Positions 5,785 to 16,888 of a DNA stretch of 46,289 nt are shown piece by piece. Both the position numbers and the translations under genes were made by a program. The notes under the pieces were generated by a model. That model was not told where the DNA came from, ran no database searches, and worked only from the letters and a program-made list of their open reading frames with translations. The DNA is from Chloroflexota bacterium. Its GTDB lineage: Bacteria > Chloroflexota > Dehalococcoidia > UBA2979. Positions within the stretch are counted from its first letter, which is position 1. Each line of letters begins with the position of its first letter. The stretch spans positions 1-46,289 of the forward strand of contig CANKAU010000016.1 of NCBI GenBank assembly GCA_947479915.1, in the 5' to 3' direction.

Positions 5785-7055
5785 TCGGTCGCGGCGGCCC
5801 GCGCTACCTCGAGGAAGCTCGTGCCGCGGTGCTTGGTGCGGGACGCCTTCAGGTGCGGCGGGAGCTTCACTGCGAGCAGTCGGGTGATCGCCGTCGAACT
5901 GCCTGCGAGCACCGCCCGCCCCCCGGGCGCCAGCGCACCGAGCAGCCCGAGGTACTCGGCGGTCACTGCGGCGGCGTTCCCGCCCTCGCGCAGCACGCCC
6001 ACCAGCACATCTGCGGTCGGCTGCACGGCGCTGTCACCGGTCCACGCGCCGATAAGCCGCGTCTCCAAGCGATCCTCGGGCGCACCCAGCGCGAGGAGTG
6101 CGCGTCGCGTGGTGCGCAGGGCGAGCAGGTCGCGGTCGACGAGCACGAACCGTGCAGCGGGGTGGCTGCGCAGCACATACGCGGCCAGCGCGCCCTGCCC
6201 CACGTTCGCCAGCAGGACGCAGCCCTCGCGCGGCAGGCGCGGCAGCCGCCTCGTCAGCGCGGACTCGATGACGTCGAAGCGGTCGTAGTTCGCCAGCCCC
6301 TGCACGGTCGCGATGGTCACCGGCTGCTCGAGGGCGTCCTCGAAGGTGAGTGACGCGATGTCGTAGACCCCGGCGGCGAAGGCGTCGGCGGGCGTGGGGA
6401 ATGCGGCGTCGGGTGCGGGGCGGTAGTGGAACACGGAGTAGTCCGCAGTGTCGCGGCGCAGCGCGACCTCGACGTCCGGGCGCGCCAGCGTCGCCTCGAC
6501 CAGTGCGCGGATCGGCTCGATCACCACGACCGCCACCAGCCCTCCCGGACGGAGCACGCCCAGCGGCCCGAGCAGCATCGAGGCGATGACGGCGTCGCCC
6601 GCCTTGCCGGGCACATTCGCCACGACGAGGTCGTAGCGCGGCTCCGCACCTGCGTGCCCGGCCGCAGCGGCGAGGTCGTCGAGTCCGAGGTTCGTGCCGG
6701 TCGTCACGCGGTCCTCGGCGCCGTTCCGGCGGGCGTTCTCGCGCGCAAAGTCCACGGCCAGCGCGTCCCGGTCCACGAGGTGAGCGGAGGCGACGACCGG
6801 CAGGGTCGCCAGCGCCACGCCGATGGCCCCGTAGCCGCATCCGAGGTCGAGGACGCGCGCCGCGCCGCCGCCGAGCCCGCCCGCGAGCACCGGCTCCAGC
6901 GTCCGCAGCAGCAGCTTCGAACCCACGTCCACCTGGTGGGAGGAGAACAGGTCCAGCGAGGTGGCGAAGGCGAGCCGCCGTCCGGCGAACTCGAGCGGGA
7001 CGTCCCGGTGGACGTAGGGGGCGAGGGGCGAGGTGGTCGGGGGCGTCGGCGGCAT
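5781..7055 (-). CDS. class I methyltransferase with two Rossmann domains (RsmC-like)
   Basis: 424 residues. The N-terminal half (about 35-230) is an MTS-type methyltransferase: [19 protein letters not shown] motif [13 protein letters not shown] (68-79), and motif [10 protein letters not shown] (146-153) where rRNA guanine N2-methyltransferases have NPPF/Y. The C-terminal half is a second, degenerate Rossmann domain ([15 protein letters not shown], later [16 protein letters not shown]). RsmC also has two such domains but its catalytic one is C-terminal; here the intact SAM motif is N-terminal. The target is unknown. The gene is divergent from gyrA; no ribosome site is visible, and TACACT 12 bases upstream suggests a near-leaderless transcript. 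Confidence 0.65.
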   Translation of the reverse strand: MPPTPPTTSPLAPYVHRDVPLEFAGRRLAFATSLDLFSSHQVDVGSKLLLRTLEPVLAGGLGGGAARVLDLGCGYGAIGVALATLPVVASAHLVDRDALAVDFARENARRNGAEDRVTTGTNLGLDDLAAAAGHAGAEPRYDLVVANVPGKAGDAVIASMLLGPLGVLRPGGLVAVVVIEPIRALVEATLARPDVEVALRRDTADYSVFHYRPAPDAAFPTPADAFAAGVYDIASLTFEDALEQPVTIATVQGLANYDRFDVIESALTRRLPRLPREGCVLLANVGQGALAAYVLRSHPAARFVLVDRDLLALRTTRRALLALGAPEDRLETRLIGAWTGDSAVQPTADVLVGVLREGGNAAAVTAEYLGLLGALAPGGRAVLAGSSTAITRLLAVKLPPHLKASRTKHRGTSFLEVARAAATD

Positions 7056-7166
7056 GGTCGTCAGTGTAGGGGCGGGGGCCCGGAAGACCTCGGACGGCTC
7101 GCTCGCGCGGGCGGACGAGCTGGCTCAGGGGTGGTGCGGGGACTCGTTCGAGGCGGTCTGCTGGGG

Positions 7167-7172
7167 TACGAT
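7167..7172 (+). promoter_or_regulatory. candidate -10 for gyrA
   Basis: TACGAT in GGGGTACGATGG, about 75 bases before gyrA in the 189-base divergent gap (7056-7244). No good -35 is visible at 16-18 bp, so this is weak. The gap contains no gene I can recognise. Confidence 0.25.
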
Positions 7173-7244
7173 GGAGCCTCACGGAACTCCCCCCGGCGCG
7201 ACTTTCCCCGGTCGATCCGCTGCCACGAGCGCGAAGGGTGCGGC

Positions 7245-9764
<2,520 letters not shown>

Positions 9765-9771
9765 CGCCCCG

Positions 9772-10809
9772 ATGACCACCGGTCAGATGGGCGAGCACCT
9801 CGGCGAGTTCGCGCTGATCGACCGGATCGTGGCGATCCTCGGTGATGCGGCTGCGCGCGACATCGTCGTCCCCCCGGGGGACGACGCCGCCGCGTGGACG
9901 ACCGCCGAGGGTCTTGCCGTCGCGACCATCGACGCGCTGGTCGAGGGCACCCACTTCCGTCGCGACACCATGAGCATGGCGGACGTCGGCTGGCGCGCCG
10001 TCGCGGCCAATGTCTCCGACCTCGCCGCCATGGGCGCGGAGCCGCAGTACCTGCTCATCGCGACGCTGCTGGGCTCCGACGCCACGATCGAGGACATCGA
10101 CGGGCTCGCGCGCGGCATCGGCGAGGCGTGTCTCGCGATGGGCGTGCGCGTGGCAGGCGGCGACATCGTTCGGGCCGCGACCACCGGCCTCTCTATCGCC
10201 GCCTACGGGCGCGCGCTCGGCGCTGCGGGTGCCTCGCCTGCGCTGCTCCGTCGCGACGGCGCGCGCGTCGGCGACCGGGTCGCCGTCTCCGGTGCGATCG
10301 GCGCGGCCGCCGCCGGCCTCGCGCTGATCGAGGCAGGACGTGGCGAGGAGCCTCGCGCCGCTGAACTCGTATGGGCGCATCGCCGGCCGGTGGGGCGTGT
10401 GGCGCTCGGTCGTGCGGCGGTCGGCCGCGGCGTGCACTGCGCGATCGACTGTTCGGACGGGCTGTTGCAGGATCTGGGGCACATCGCGGAGCGGTCGCAC
10501 GTCGGCATCGAGGTCGCGCTCGCGCAGGTGCCGGTGCACCCGGCCGCGGTGGAGCTGCTGGGCGCCACGCGGGCGCTCGACCTCGCGCTCGGTGGTGGCG
10601 AGGACTTCGAGCTGCTGCTGACCGGCGACCGCGATGCGCTGATCGCGCTGGAGACGGCAGACCTGCCTGTGACGATGATCGGACGTGTGGTCGCGGATCA
10701 CCCCGGCGAGGTAATCGCGTGGGCCGAGGATGGCGCGCGCTATGAGCCTCCCTCGCGTGGGTGGGACCAGACCCGGCACTCGGGCGAACGGAATCGTGGA
10801 GACCGATGA
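9772..10809 (+). CDS. thiL: thiamine-monophosphate kinase
   Basis: 345 residues. It phosphorylates thiamine monophosphate to thiamine pyrophosphate with ATP. Family motifs appear in order: LGEFALIDRI near the N-terminus, PPGDDAA (Mg-binding), VAGGDIVRA, DCSDGLLQDLGHI and LGGGEDFELLL. ATG 9772 is preceded by GAGGAG 10 bases upstream; ATG 9787 is an alternative. The final 15 residues are a low-complexity tail. It overlaps tsaE by 4 bases (ATGA), indicating translational coupling. Confidence 0.95.
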   Translation: MTTGQMGEHLGEFALIDRIVAILGDAAARDIVVPPGDDAAAWTTAEGLAVATIDALVEGTHFRRDTMSMADVGWRAVAANVSDLAAMGAEPQYLLIATLLGSDATIEDIDGLARGIGEACLAMGVRVAGGDIVRAATTGLSIAAYGRALGAAGASPALLRRDGARVGDRVAVSGAIGAAAAGLALIEAGRGEEPRAAELVWAHRRPVGRVALGRAAVGRGVHCAIDCSDGLLQDLGHIAERSHVGIEVALAQVPVHPAAVELLGATRALDLALGGGEDFELLLTGDRDALIALETADLPVTMIGRVVADHPGEVIAWAEDGARYEPPSRGWDQTRHSGERNRGDR

Positions 10810-11285
10810 GCACGGCGAACCGCGCACTGTTGCACAGCACCGGGGTCGCCCAGACGCGCGCCCTCGGCCGCCGTCTGGCGCGCTTCCTGCGCCCGGGCGA
10901 CGTGGTGCTGTTGCAGGGCCCGCTGGGCGCGGGCAAGACCGCGCTGGCGCAGGGCATTGGCGCGGGGCTGAAGGTGGAGAGCACCGTCAGCAGCCCCACG
11001 TTTGTGCTGTGCGTGCTGCACGAGGGCGTGACGAAGATGTACCACGCCGACCTCTACCGCCTTACGCAGGCTGAAGAGGTCGAAGACCTGCACCTGGACG
11101 ACCAGGCGCGCGACGGCGTGCTGCTCATCGAGTGGCCGGAGCGCGGGTTGGAGGTGCTGCCCGCCGAGCACCTGCTGATCGTCATCGATCCGGTCGAGGG
11201 CAAGCCGAAGGAACGCCGCATCACGATCGTCGCGAGCGGCGCACGCTATGAGCGCGTGCTAGACGGGCTGGGTGCGCGTGGCTGA
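10806..11285 (+). CDS. tsaE: tRNA threonylcarbamoyladenosine ATPase TsaE
   Basis: 159 residues. It is the P-loop ATPase that drives cycling of the TsaB-TsaD complex making t6A37 in ANN-reading tRNAs. Walker A is GPLGAGKT; SSPTFVL, HADLYRL and LLIEWPERG are all present. The start overlaps the thiL stop (ATGA) and the end overlaps tsaB by 14 bases. tsaD and tsaC are not in the window. Confidence 0.95.
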   Translation: MSTANRALLHSTGVAQTRALGRRLARFLRPGDVVLLQGPLGAGKTALAQGIGAGLKVESTVSSPTFVLCVLHEGVTKMYHADLYRLTQAEEVEDLHLDDQARDGVLLIEWPERGLEVLPAEHLLIVIDPVEGKPKERRITIVASGARYERVLDGLGARG

Positions 11286-12033
11286 TTCGTCCGCATCGGA
11301 TCGCGTGGATCTCGGCATCGACTCCGCTGCGGACAACGCCTCGCTGGCGCTGTTGCGCGGCGACGAGGTGATCGCCGAGCGCGCGTGGCACGTCGAGACC
11401 ACCATGTCGAAGGAACTGCTCGCGCACCTCGACGCGCTGCTCGTCGAGGCTGGCGTCACGCGCGATCACATCGCGTCGATCGCCGTCACCACCGGCCCCG
11501 GCCAGTACGGCGCGGTGCGCACGGGCCTCGCCACCGCGCAGGGCCTCGCGCTCGCCTTCGACGTCCCGCTCGCCGGCATCATCCGCTTCGAGGCCGACGC
11601 CGCCCTGCACCTCGACGCGCTGCCTGCGGGCGCGACGGTGGTCGCGGTGCATGACGCGGGCCGCTCCGGCATCGCGTGGGGTGCCTACACCCTCGACGCG
11701 CCGGGCACAGCCCCGCGCCCCACGGTGGCGCCGTGCCTGACGACACTCGAGGAGGTCGCACGGGACGCGCCCGCGGGCGCGACCTGGTGTGGCGAGGTCA
11801 CGGACGCGCTGCGGGAGGCCCTGGCGGCCGTCGGGCGCGGGCTGGGAGACGCTGAGGCGCGGAGCGGCGACACTGAAGCGGACACGCCTCCGGGTGGACG
11901 GGCCGCCGCCCTCGTGCGCATCGCGCGCGCGCGGCAGGCCTACGGCGACCCGGCGCTGGTGGATGCGTTCTACCTGCGCCCGCCGTCCATCACGAGGGCC
12001 CGACCACGGGAGACAGGGCCGCGCGAGGCCTAG
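11272..12033 (+). CDS. tsaB: tRNA threonylcarbamoyladenosine protein TsaB
   Basis: 253 residues from GTG 11272; an in-frame GTG at 11278 is equally plausible. ASKHA-fold partner of TsaD in t6A formation. It has the N-terminal DLGIDSAADNASLALL strand pair and TTGPGQYGAVRTGLATAQGL, the variant of the GPGSFTGLRIG loop typical of TsaB. The C-terminal third is divergent and Arg/Gly-rich. It is directly coupled to tsaE. Confidence 0.92.
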   Translation: MRVADSSASDRVDLGIDSAADNASLALLRGDEVIAERAWHVETTMSKELLAHLDALLVEAGVTRDHIASIAVTTGPGQYGAVRTGLATAQGLALAFDVPLAGIIRFEADAALHLDALPAGATVVAVHDAGRSGIAWGAYTLDAPGTAPRPTVAPCLTTLEEVARDAPAGATWCGEVTDALREALAAVGRGLGDAEARSGDTEADTPPGGRAAALVRIARARQAYGDPALVDAFYLRPPSITRARPRETGPREA

Positions 12034-12097
12034 CGCCCCGCCGGTCACGACAAGCGACGACGAGCACGGGCCGCCTCGCGGCGGCAGGGGAGTACGT

Positions 12098-12553
12098 ATG
12101 GCGATGGAACGAACGCTGGTCCTGATCAAGCCGGACGCGATGCAGCGCGGTCTCGCGTTCGAGATCCTGCAGCGCTTCGAGCGCCGCGGCCTGAAGATCG
12201 CCGCGCTGCGCCTGGTGCAGGCCGAGGAGGCGATCGCCTCGGAGCACTACGCCGAGCACGTCGGCAAGCCGTTCTACGCCGGCCTCATCAACTACATCAC
12301 CGCCTGCCCGATCATTGCCGCGGTCTTCGAGGGCACCAACGCCGTCGCGGCCTGCCGCCAGACGATGGGCGCCACGAAGCCCGTCGAGGCCGCTCCCGGC
12401 ACCATCCGCCACGACTTCGGCCTGGAGATCGGCCGCAACCTCGTCCACGGCTCGGCGAACACGGACGACGCCGCCCGCGAGGTGGAGATCTGGTTCCGCG
12501 GCCAGCCGGTCCTCGACTGGAAGCGCGACGTGGACGGCTGGGTCTTCGAGTAG
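12098..12553 (+). CDS. ndk: nucleoside diphosphate kinase
   Basis: 151 residues from ATG 12098, ribosome site GGGGAG 6 bases upstream. It transfers the gamma phosphate between nucleoside triphosphates and diphosphates. LVLIKPDAMQRGL at the N-terminus and the phospho-acceptor His117 in NLVHGSANTDDAA are clear. It ends the gyrA-thiL-tsaE-tsaB run and is followed by a strong terminator. Confidence 0.97.
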   Translation: MAMERTLVLIKPDAMQRGLAFEILQRFERRGLKIAALRLVQAEEAIASEHYAEHVGKPFYAGLINYITACPIIAAVFEGTNAVAACRQTMGATKPVEAAPGTIRHDFGLEIGRNLVHGSANTDDAAREVEIWFRGQPVLDWKRDVDGWVFE

Positions 12554-12576
12554 CCTCGACGGCTCACGCCTGAGCG

Positions 12577-12632
12577 ACGCCCCCGCCGGCCTCGTGCGTC
12601 TCGCGTGACGCGCATGAGGCCGCCGGGGGCGT
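12577..12632. terminator. bidirectional terminator between ndk and SPFH gene
   Basis: ACGCCCCCGCCGGCCTCGTGCG and a near-complementary arm ending CCGGGGGCGTT form a long GC stem with two or three mismatches and a 10-base loop. It lies between convergent genes and can serve both. Confidence 0.7.
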
Positions 12633-12653
12633 TGCTGTGTCTGTCGAGCGGGG

Positions 12654-13670
12654 CTAGGGCCGCGCGAAGAGCGACGACGGGTCGATGATCACGCCGCCGC
12701 CGTTGGGGAGCACTGCGGGCATGTTCCCGCTCCACTTCTGGATTGCCTGCGACTGGATCAGCGCCGGCGTCAGCGATGCGGAGAGCTGGCGGTTCGCGTC
12801 GGCCTGCGCCTGTGCGCGCACCAGCGTGGACTGCGCGTCGCCGCGAGCCGCCTCGATCGCCGCGTCCGCCTTGCCCTTCGCGTCGGCGACGGCTTTCGCG
12901 GCATTGGCCTGCGCGATGGCGACCTCGTTCTGCGCGGCCTGCGCGTTCTGTGTGGCGACCTGTTTGTTCTCGATCGCCTTCGTGAAGCCCGAGTCGTACG
13001 CGATGCTGTCGATCTGGATGCTCACCACGGTGATCCCGTACTGCGCGAGCTCCTGGCCGAGGGCCTGCGTCACGTCGGCGCGGATCTGCTCGCGCTTCTG
13101 TGTCGCCTCTGTCGCCTCGTACTTCACGGTCTCGGCCTTGAAGAACTGGTTCACGCGCGACGGGACGAGACGCGCGAAGAAGTCCGGGCCCACCTTCTGG
13201 AACAGCGGCTGCACCTGGTCCGCGGTGATCTGCCAGTTCAGCGTCACGTCGAAGTAGACGTTCTGTGTCTCGTGCGAGGCGGCGTCGATCGTCCCGAAGA
13301 CATCGACGTTCAACTTCTCATCGGCGCCGTCGGTCTTCTTCGTGGGGTTGTGGAAGCGCGCGCGCTGCACCTGCACGTCGACGGACTTCACCTCGCTCCA
13401 TGGCGCGATGAAGTGCGCGCCCGCGGGGAGCTGCCCCACGATGCGGCCGAACTGGTACACGACGCCCACGTTGCCGTTCTCGATCTGGGTGTACGTGCTG
13501 AAGAACGCCGTCACGACGAACAGCGGTCCGAGGATCGCGAACGCCGCGAGTCGCGCGGTGTGGAACCAGTGCTGGCGAAGGGGGCTGGCCGTCACGGCGG
13601 CTCGTCCGAGGAGGAAGGGCACGAGGAAGATCGCGATCCCGAGGATCAGCAGCAACACCAGCATGGCCAT
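12654..13670 (-). CDS. SPFH/prohibitin-domain membrane protein
   Basis: 338 residues, ATG with AAGGA upstream. Two N-terminal hydrophobic segments (3-22 and about 40-60) are followed by an SPFH domain: IENGNVGVVYQFGRI, LPAGAHFIAPWSEV, then VYFDVTLNWQIT. A long Ala/Gln/Glu-rich coiled coil (about 225-290, NAQAAQNEVAIAQANAAKAV) follows. Proteins of this class oligomerise on membranes as scaffolds and can control proteases; no NfeD or protease partner is next to it. Confidence 0.88.
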   Translation of the reverse strand: MAMLVLLLILGIAIFLVPFLLGRAAVTASPLRQHWFHTARLAAFAILGPLFVVTAFFSTYTQIENGNVGVVYQFGRIVGQLPAGAHFIAPWSEVKSVDVQVQRARFHNPTKKTDGADEKLNVDVFGTIDAASHETQNVYFDVTLNWQITADQVQPLFQKVGPDFFARLVPSRVNQFFKAETVKYEATEATQKREQIRADVTQALGQELAQYGITVVSIQIDSIAYDSGFTKAIENKQVATQNAQAAQNEVAIAQANAAKAVADAKGKADAAIEAARGDAQSTLVRAQAQADANRQLSASLTPALIQSQAIQKWSGNMPAVLPNGGGVIIDPSSLFARP

Positions 13671-13759
13671 AGGGCGTCCTTCGCGTTCGATCGATGCGAT
13701 GGACGAAGTCTACTCGTGGTGCGACGGGGTGATGCACCCGGGGCCGAGGACGGCGCGCG

Positions 13760-14116
13760 CTACTGGATGCGCACGACCTCCTGCGCCTTGCCCCACAGAC
13801 CTTCGAGGTTGTAGTAGGCCCGGCTCTCCAGCGAGAAGAGGTGGATGAATACGCCCTTGCCGGCGTCCACCAGCACCCAGCCGCTCTCCGGGTCGCCCTC
13901 GTAGTGCAGCTTGCCGCCGTGCTCGTTCACCTTGTCGGTGAGCACGTCCACGATCGCGCGCGCCTGCCGGATGTTGTCGACGGTGGCGATCACGAAGAAG
14001 TCCGCGAAGGCGCTGAGTTGCGTCAGGTCCAGCAGCACCACGTCCGCAGCCTGCCGGTCGACGAGGACATCGACGAGTTCGTGGGCGAGTTCGAGCGATT
14101 GCGCGACAGCTTCCAG
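13760..14116 (-). CDS. rsfS: ribosomal silencing factor RsfS, CTG start
   Basis: 118 residues if translation begins at CTG 14116. RsfS binds L14 of the large subunit and blocks subunit joining. The conserved body is [20 protein letters not shown], then [16 protein letters not shown] and YYNLEGLW. The first ordinary start in frame (GTG 14041) would delete the conserved N-terminal helix ([15 protein letters not shown]). Upstream no ATG, GTG or TTG exists in frame, but GGAGG at 14122-14126 lies five bases before CTG 14116, giving the normal family length. The usual partner nadD is absent; mnmA is divergent. Confidence 0.85.
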   Translation of the reverse strand: MEAVAQSLELAHELVDVLVDRQAADVVLLDLTQLSAFADFFVIATVDNIRQARAIVDVLTDKVNEHGGKLHYEGDPESGWVLVDAGKGVFIHLFSLESRAYYNLEGLWGKAQEVVRIQ

Positions 14117-14169
14117 CGGAGCCTCCGAGGTGCGAACAGGACAGGGGCGCCACGGGGGCGCGCCCTTTG

Positions 14170-14175
14170 AGTATA
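14170..14175 (-). promoter_or_regulatory. candidate -10 for rsfS
   Basis: TATACT on the minus strand, 54 bases upstream of the rsfS CTG. The sequence at -35 is poor. On the plus strand TACACT at 14210-14215 is a weaker candidate for mnmA. Confidence 0.35.
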
Positions 14176-14244
14176 CCCGGTCGCCCCGGGGGCCATCCCC
14201 GGCTCGCGTTACACTGGCAGCACACCATCCTTGAGGGAGTCCCG

Positions 14245-15342
14245 ATGGCCGAGCGCGTCCTGGTCGCCATGTCTGGCGGAGTTGACTCCGCCGTCGCCGC
14301 CGCCCTGCTGCACCAGCAGGGTTACGACGTCATCGGCGTGACGATGCGCCTCTACACCGAGGTCGACGAGGGCGCGTTGCGCTCCGGTCGCACGTGCTGC
14401 GGCATCGAGGACGTCGGGGACGCGCGCGCCGCGGCGCAGCGCATCGGCATCCCGCACTACGTCCTGAACCTCGAGCGTGAGTTCGACCGCGACGTCATCT
14501 CGACGTTCGTGGACGCCTACGCCAACGGCCGCACGCCGAACCCGTGCCTCGCCTGCAACGAGAAGGTGAAGTTCTCCACGCTCCTCGATCGCGCGATCGC
14601 GATGGGTGTCGATCGCCTGGCGACTGGCCACTACGCGCGCATCGAACAGGACGAGGACGCCGACGGCGCCTACCGCCTCCACCGTGCCGTGGATGACGAC
14701 AAGGACCAGTCCTACGTGCTCTACACGCTGGGGCAGGAAGCGCTGTCCCGGACGCTCTTCCCCCTCGGCGGCATGACGAAGGCGGAGACGCGGCAGGTCG
14801 CGCGATCGCTCAACCTCCCGCTCGCCGACAAGCCGGACAGCGTCGACATCTGCTTCGTCCCCGGCGGCGACTACCGCGCGCTGGTGGAGTCGCGCGGCGT
14901 GCGAGGCGCGCCGGGCATCATCGAGCTGACTGACGGCACGCCGGTGGGGTCACACGCGGGCATCGAGCGGTTCACGGTGGGGCAGCGCAAGGGGCTCGGC
15001 GTGCCGGGGCCGGCGCCGCGCTTCGTGACGGCGATCGACCCGCAGCGCAACGTGATCGTGGTCGGCGACGAGGATGCGCTGTCGTCGCGGATCGTCGAGG
15101 CCTCGGCGGCGCGCTGGGTGGCCGGCGCGCCCGCCGTCGGCGAGCGCCTGACGGCCCGCGTCCGCTACCACGCCGAGATCGTCGAGGCCTGGGTGACTGG
15201 GTACGAGGACGGCGGGCGGTTCACTGTGGAGTTCGGGCGGCCGGTGCGCGCCGCGGCCCCCGGGCAGGCGCTGGTGCTCTACCGCGGCACCGAAGTGGTG
15301 GGCGGTGGCACGATCGAGCGTGGGGCGCGAGATCGCGCGTAG
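14245..15342 (+). CDS. mnmA: tRNA 2-thiouridylase MnmA
   Basis: 365 residues, ATG with GAGGGAG 5 bases upstream. It adds sulfur at U34 of Lys/Glu/Gln tRNAs. The PP-loop [13 protein letters not shown] starts at residue 10; the catalytic cysteines are in [12 protein letters not shown] and [10 protein letters not shown], and TGHYARI is present. The C-terminal beta-barrel ([11 protein letters not shown] onward) is complete. It is divergent from rsfS. Confidence 0.96.
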   Translation: MAERVLVAMSGGVDSAVAAALLHQQGYDVIGVTMRLYTEVDEGALRSGRTCCGIEDVGDARAAAQRIGIPHYVLNLEREFDRDVISTFVDAYANGRTPNPCLACNEKVKFSTLLDRAIAMGVDRLATGHYARIEQDEDADGAYRLHRAVDDDKDQSYVLYTLGQEALSRTLFPLGGMTKAETRQVARSLNLPLADKPDSVDICFVPGGDYRALVESRGVRGAPGIIELTDGTPVGSHAGIERFTVGQRKGLGVPGPAPRFVTAIDPQRNVIVVGDEDALSSRIVEASAARWVAGAPAVGERLTARVRYHAEIVEAWVTGYEDGGRFTVEFGRPVRAAAPGQALVLYRGTEVVGGGTIERGARDRA

Positions 15343-15361
15343 CCGCGAACTTTTCGCTGCG

Positions 15362-15391
15362 TTGTACGAGGTTGGCGCCGACGGCTAGGAT
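15362..15391 (+). promoter_or_regulatory. candidate promoter for 15455 gene
   Basis: TTGTAC (15362-15367) and TAGGAT (15386-15391) with an 18-bp spacer, about 60 bases before the small membrane protein gene. Confidence 0.4.
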
Positions 15392-15454
15392 GGTCGTGCG
15401 GCCCGCCCCTCGCGTACACGCGGGGACACTGGCGGTTGTAGGGGGCATCGGCTC

Positions 15455-15787
15455 ATGAGCCTCGAGAATCTGCGCGACATCGTCGTGATTGTGTACGGCA
15501 TCATGGGCATCGTGCTCATGCTCGGCCTGTGCATCGCCGCCTTCGGGCTGTGGTTCGCCATCCGGGCGCTCTCTGGCGCCGTGCAGGAACTGATCAAGGA
15601 CCCGATCCGCCCCACGCTGGTCGAGGTGCGTAAGACCGCCGAGAACGTCCGCGGCAGCACGGAGTTCGTTGCTGACACAGCCGTGCACCCGCTGATCCGC
15701 GTCGTCTCCATCACCCGCGGGTTCCGTCGAGGCATCGCGTCCGTCGCCGGTCTGCGGAGCCGCGTCGGCGGCAACCGCGACAAGTAG
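15455..15787 (+). CDS. single-pass membrane protein, DUF948-like
   Basis: 110 residues. One membrane helix (about residues 10-36, IVVIVYGIMGIVLMLGLCIA) is followed by a cytoplasmic amphipathic helix (ALSGAVQELIKDPIRPTLVE) and a basic tail (RGFRRGIASVAGLRSRVGGN). The layout resembles DUF948-type small membrane proteins; no function is known. A second small gene follows 15 bases later, so the two form an operon. Confidence 0.65.
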   Translation: MSLENLRDIVVIVYGIMGIVLMLGLCIAAFGLWFAIRALSGAVQELIKDPIRPTLVEVRKTAENVRGSTEFVADTAVHPLIRVVSITRGFRRGIASVAGLRSRVGGNRDK

Positions 15788-15802
15788 CGGAAGCAGCCCC
15801 CA

Positions 15803-16054
15803 ATGCGCCTCGTGACGTTCCTGCTCACCTCGTCCGCCGCGGCTGCCGCCTACGCCGGCGCACGCCGTCTCATGGCTGACCCCGCGCTCATCGAGCGCCT
15901 CCCGGAGGCCGCACAGGCGCCGGTCACCGGCCTGCGCACCCGCCTGCTCGCCGTCCGCGAGACGGTCGCCGAGGGCTTCCGCGAGGGCCGCGCCGAGCGC
16001 GATGCCGCCGAGCGCGAGCTCATGCAGGAGTACCACCGCCGCTCCCACCGCTAA
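15803..16054 (+). CDS. small hypothetical protein
   Basis: 83 residues. A hydrophobic Ala-rich N-terminus (VTFLLTSSAAAAAYAGARR) precedes a charged helical region (TVAEGFREGRAERDAAEREL). It could be a membrane-associated partner of the preceding gene. No family recognised. Codon use and spacing support a real gene. Confidence 0.55.
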   Translation: MRLVTFLLTSSAAAAAYAGARRLMADPALIERLPEAAQAPVTGLRTRLLAVRETVAEGFREGRAERDAAERELMQEYHRRSHR

Positions 16055-16138
16055 CGGTCAGGCGTTCTCGAACCCTCTGCTCGATCTCGCGGTCTGTGGC
16101 GCTGTCCCCATCGCCCGTCGCCGGGTAAACTGGCCGAC

Positions 16139-16224
16139 GGAGAGGTGGCCGAGTGGTTGAAGGCGCTCGTCTCGAAAACGAGTAAACGCAAGTTTCGCGG
16201 GTTCGAATCCCGCCCTCTCCGCCA
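16139..16224 (+). tRNA. tRNA-Ser(CGA)
   Basis: The acceptor GGAGAGG (16139-16145) pairs with CCTCTCC (16214-16220), discriminator G, encoded CCA. The anticodon loop CTCGAAA gives CGA between perfect CTCGT/ACGAG stems. The long class II variable arm (TAAACGCAAGTTTCG) and T-loop TTCGAAT are as expected for tRNA-Ser. It reads UCG codons. Confidence 0.97.
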
Positions 16225-16332
16225 CGAGCCCCTGCCAGGGGCCTGGGGCGCCGGCCGCAGACCGACTGACTGACTGGCAGACTCCGCCCCCCGCGCCCGC
16301 CACAGGGCAGCGCGCCGGGCCGCCCACCTCGC

Positions 16333-16424
16333 GGAGAGGTGCTGGAGTGGTTGAACAGGCTCGCCTGGAAAGCGTGTGACGGGCGTAAGCCCGTCCGTGG
16401 GTTCGAATCCCACCCTCTCCGCCA
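16333..16424 (+). tRNA. tRNA-Ser(GGA)
   Basis: The acceptor GGAGAGG (16333-16339) pairs with CCTCTCC, discriminator G, encoded CCA. Anticodon loop CTGGAAA gives GGA, reading UCC/UCU. The variable arm has a strong GACGGGC/GCCCGTC stem. The anticodon stem CTCGC/GCGTG contains a T-T opposition at positions 28-42. About 110 bases separate it from the preceding tRNA-Ser, with which it shares acceptor and much of the T-arm. Confidence 0.97.
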
Positions 16425-16484
16425 TCACATCTCGCGCGCACTGCCCCATCGGGCGGCGCGTCGTCAGCTCGCCGAGGCGTAGCG

Positions 16485-16862
16485 ATGGCTAGCCGATCGC
16501 TCTTGCGGGATGCGCTCGGTTGGGGCTTCGCTCTGTGGCTGTTCGGCTACCTCGCGGGCGTGCTGCTCTTCTTCGTGGTGCCCACGGCGTACATCGGCAT
16601 CGTGCTGACGCCGGCCGCCGTCCTGCTCACGGTCTGGGTGCTACTGCGGCGCGTGCGAGCAGGCGAGCTCGCCCGCGACCTCGTGATCGCGGCAGCGTGG
16701 ACCGCGATTGCCGTCACGCTGGACTACGCGTTCATCGTCCAGCTGCTGCGGCCAGCCGACGGGTACTACAAACCGGACGTTGCCCTCTACTACGGGCTGA
16801 CGTTCGCGCTGCCGATCGTCGTCGGCTGGTGGCGGCGGGCTCGGGGCGCCGAGGCGCGCTAG
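16485..16862 (+). CDS. four-helix membrane protein, unknown
   Basis: 125 residues with four predicted membrane helices (about 13-33, 38-55, 67-86, 100-116). DYAFIVQLLRPADGYYKPDV between helices 3 and 4 is the most distinctive part and probably faces outside. No family name can be given with confidence. It converges on the sortase gene; both stop codons lie in copies of an 18-bp tandem duplication. Confidence 0.65.
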   Translation: MASRSLLRDALGWGFALWLFGYLAGVLLFFVVPTAYIGIVLTPAAVLLTVWVLLRRVRAGELARDLVIAAAWTAIAVTLDYAFIVQLLRPADGYYKPDVALYYGLTFALPIVVGWWRRARGAEAR

Positions 16863-16888
16863 ATGCGCGTGGCGCGCTAGATGCGCGT
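16853..16888. repeat. 18-bp tandem duplication spanning two stop codons
   Basis: GGCGCGCTAGATGCGCGT occurs twice head to tail (16853-16870 and 16871-16888) without mismatch. The first copy holds the TAG of the plus-strand membrane protein and the second holds the TAG of the minus-strand sortase, both within a CTAG. Before the duplication the convergent genes would have shared one CTAG. Confidence 0.8.

Noticed and set aside
16051-16449. Minus-strand open frames over the tRNA-Ser genes (AERVGFEPTDGL, GFEPAKLAF)
   Set aside because: These are the well-known spurious translations of antisense tRNA genes; both tRNAs are clear on the plus strand.
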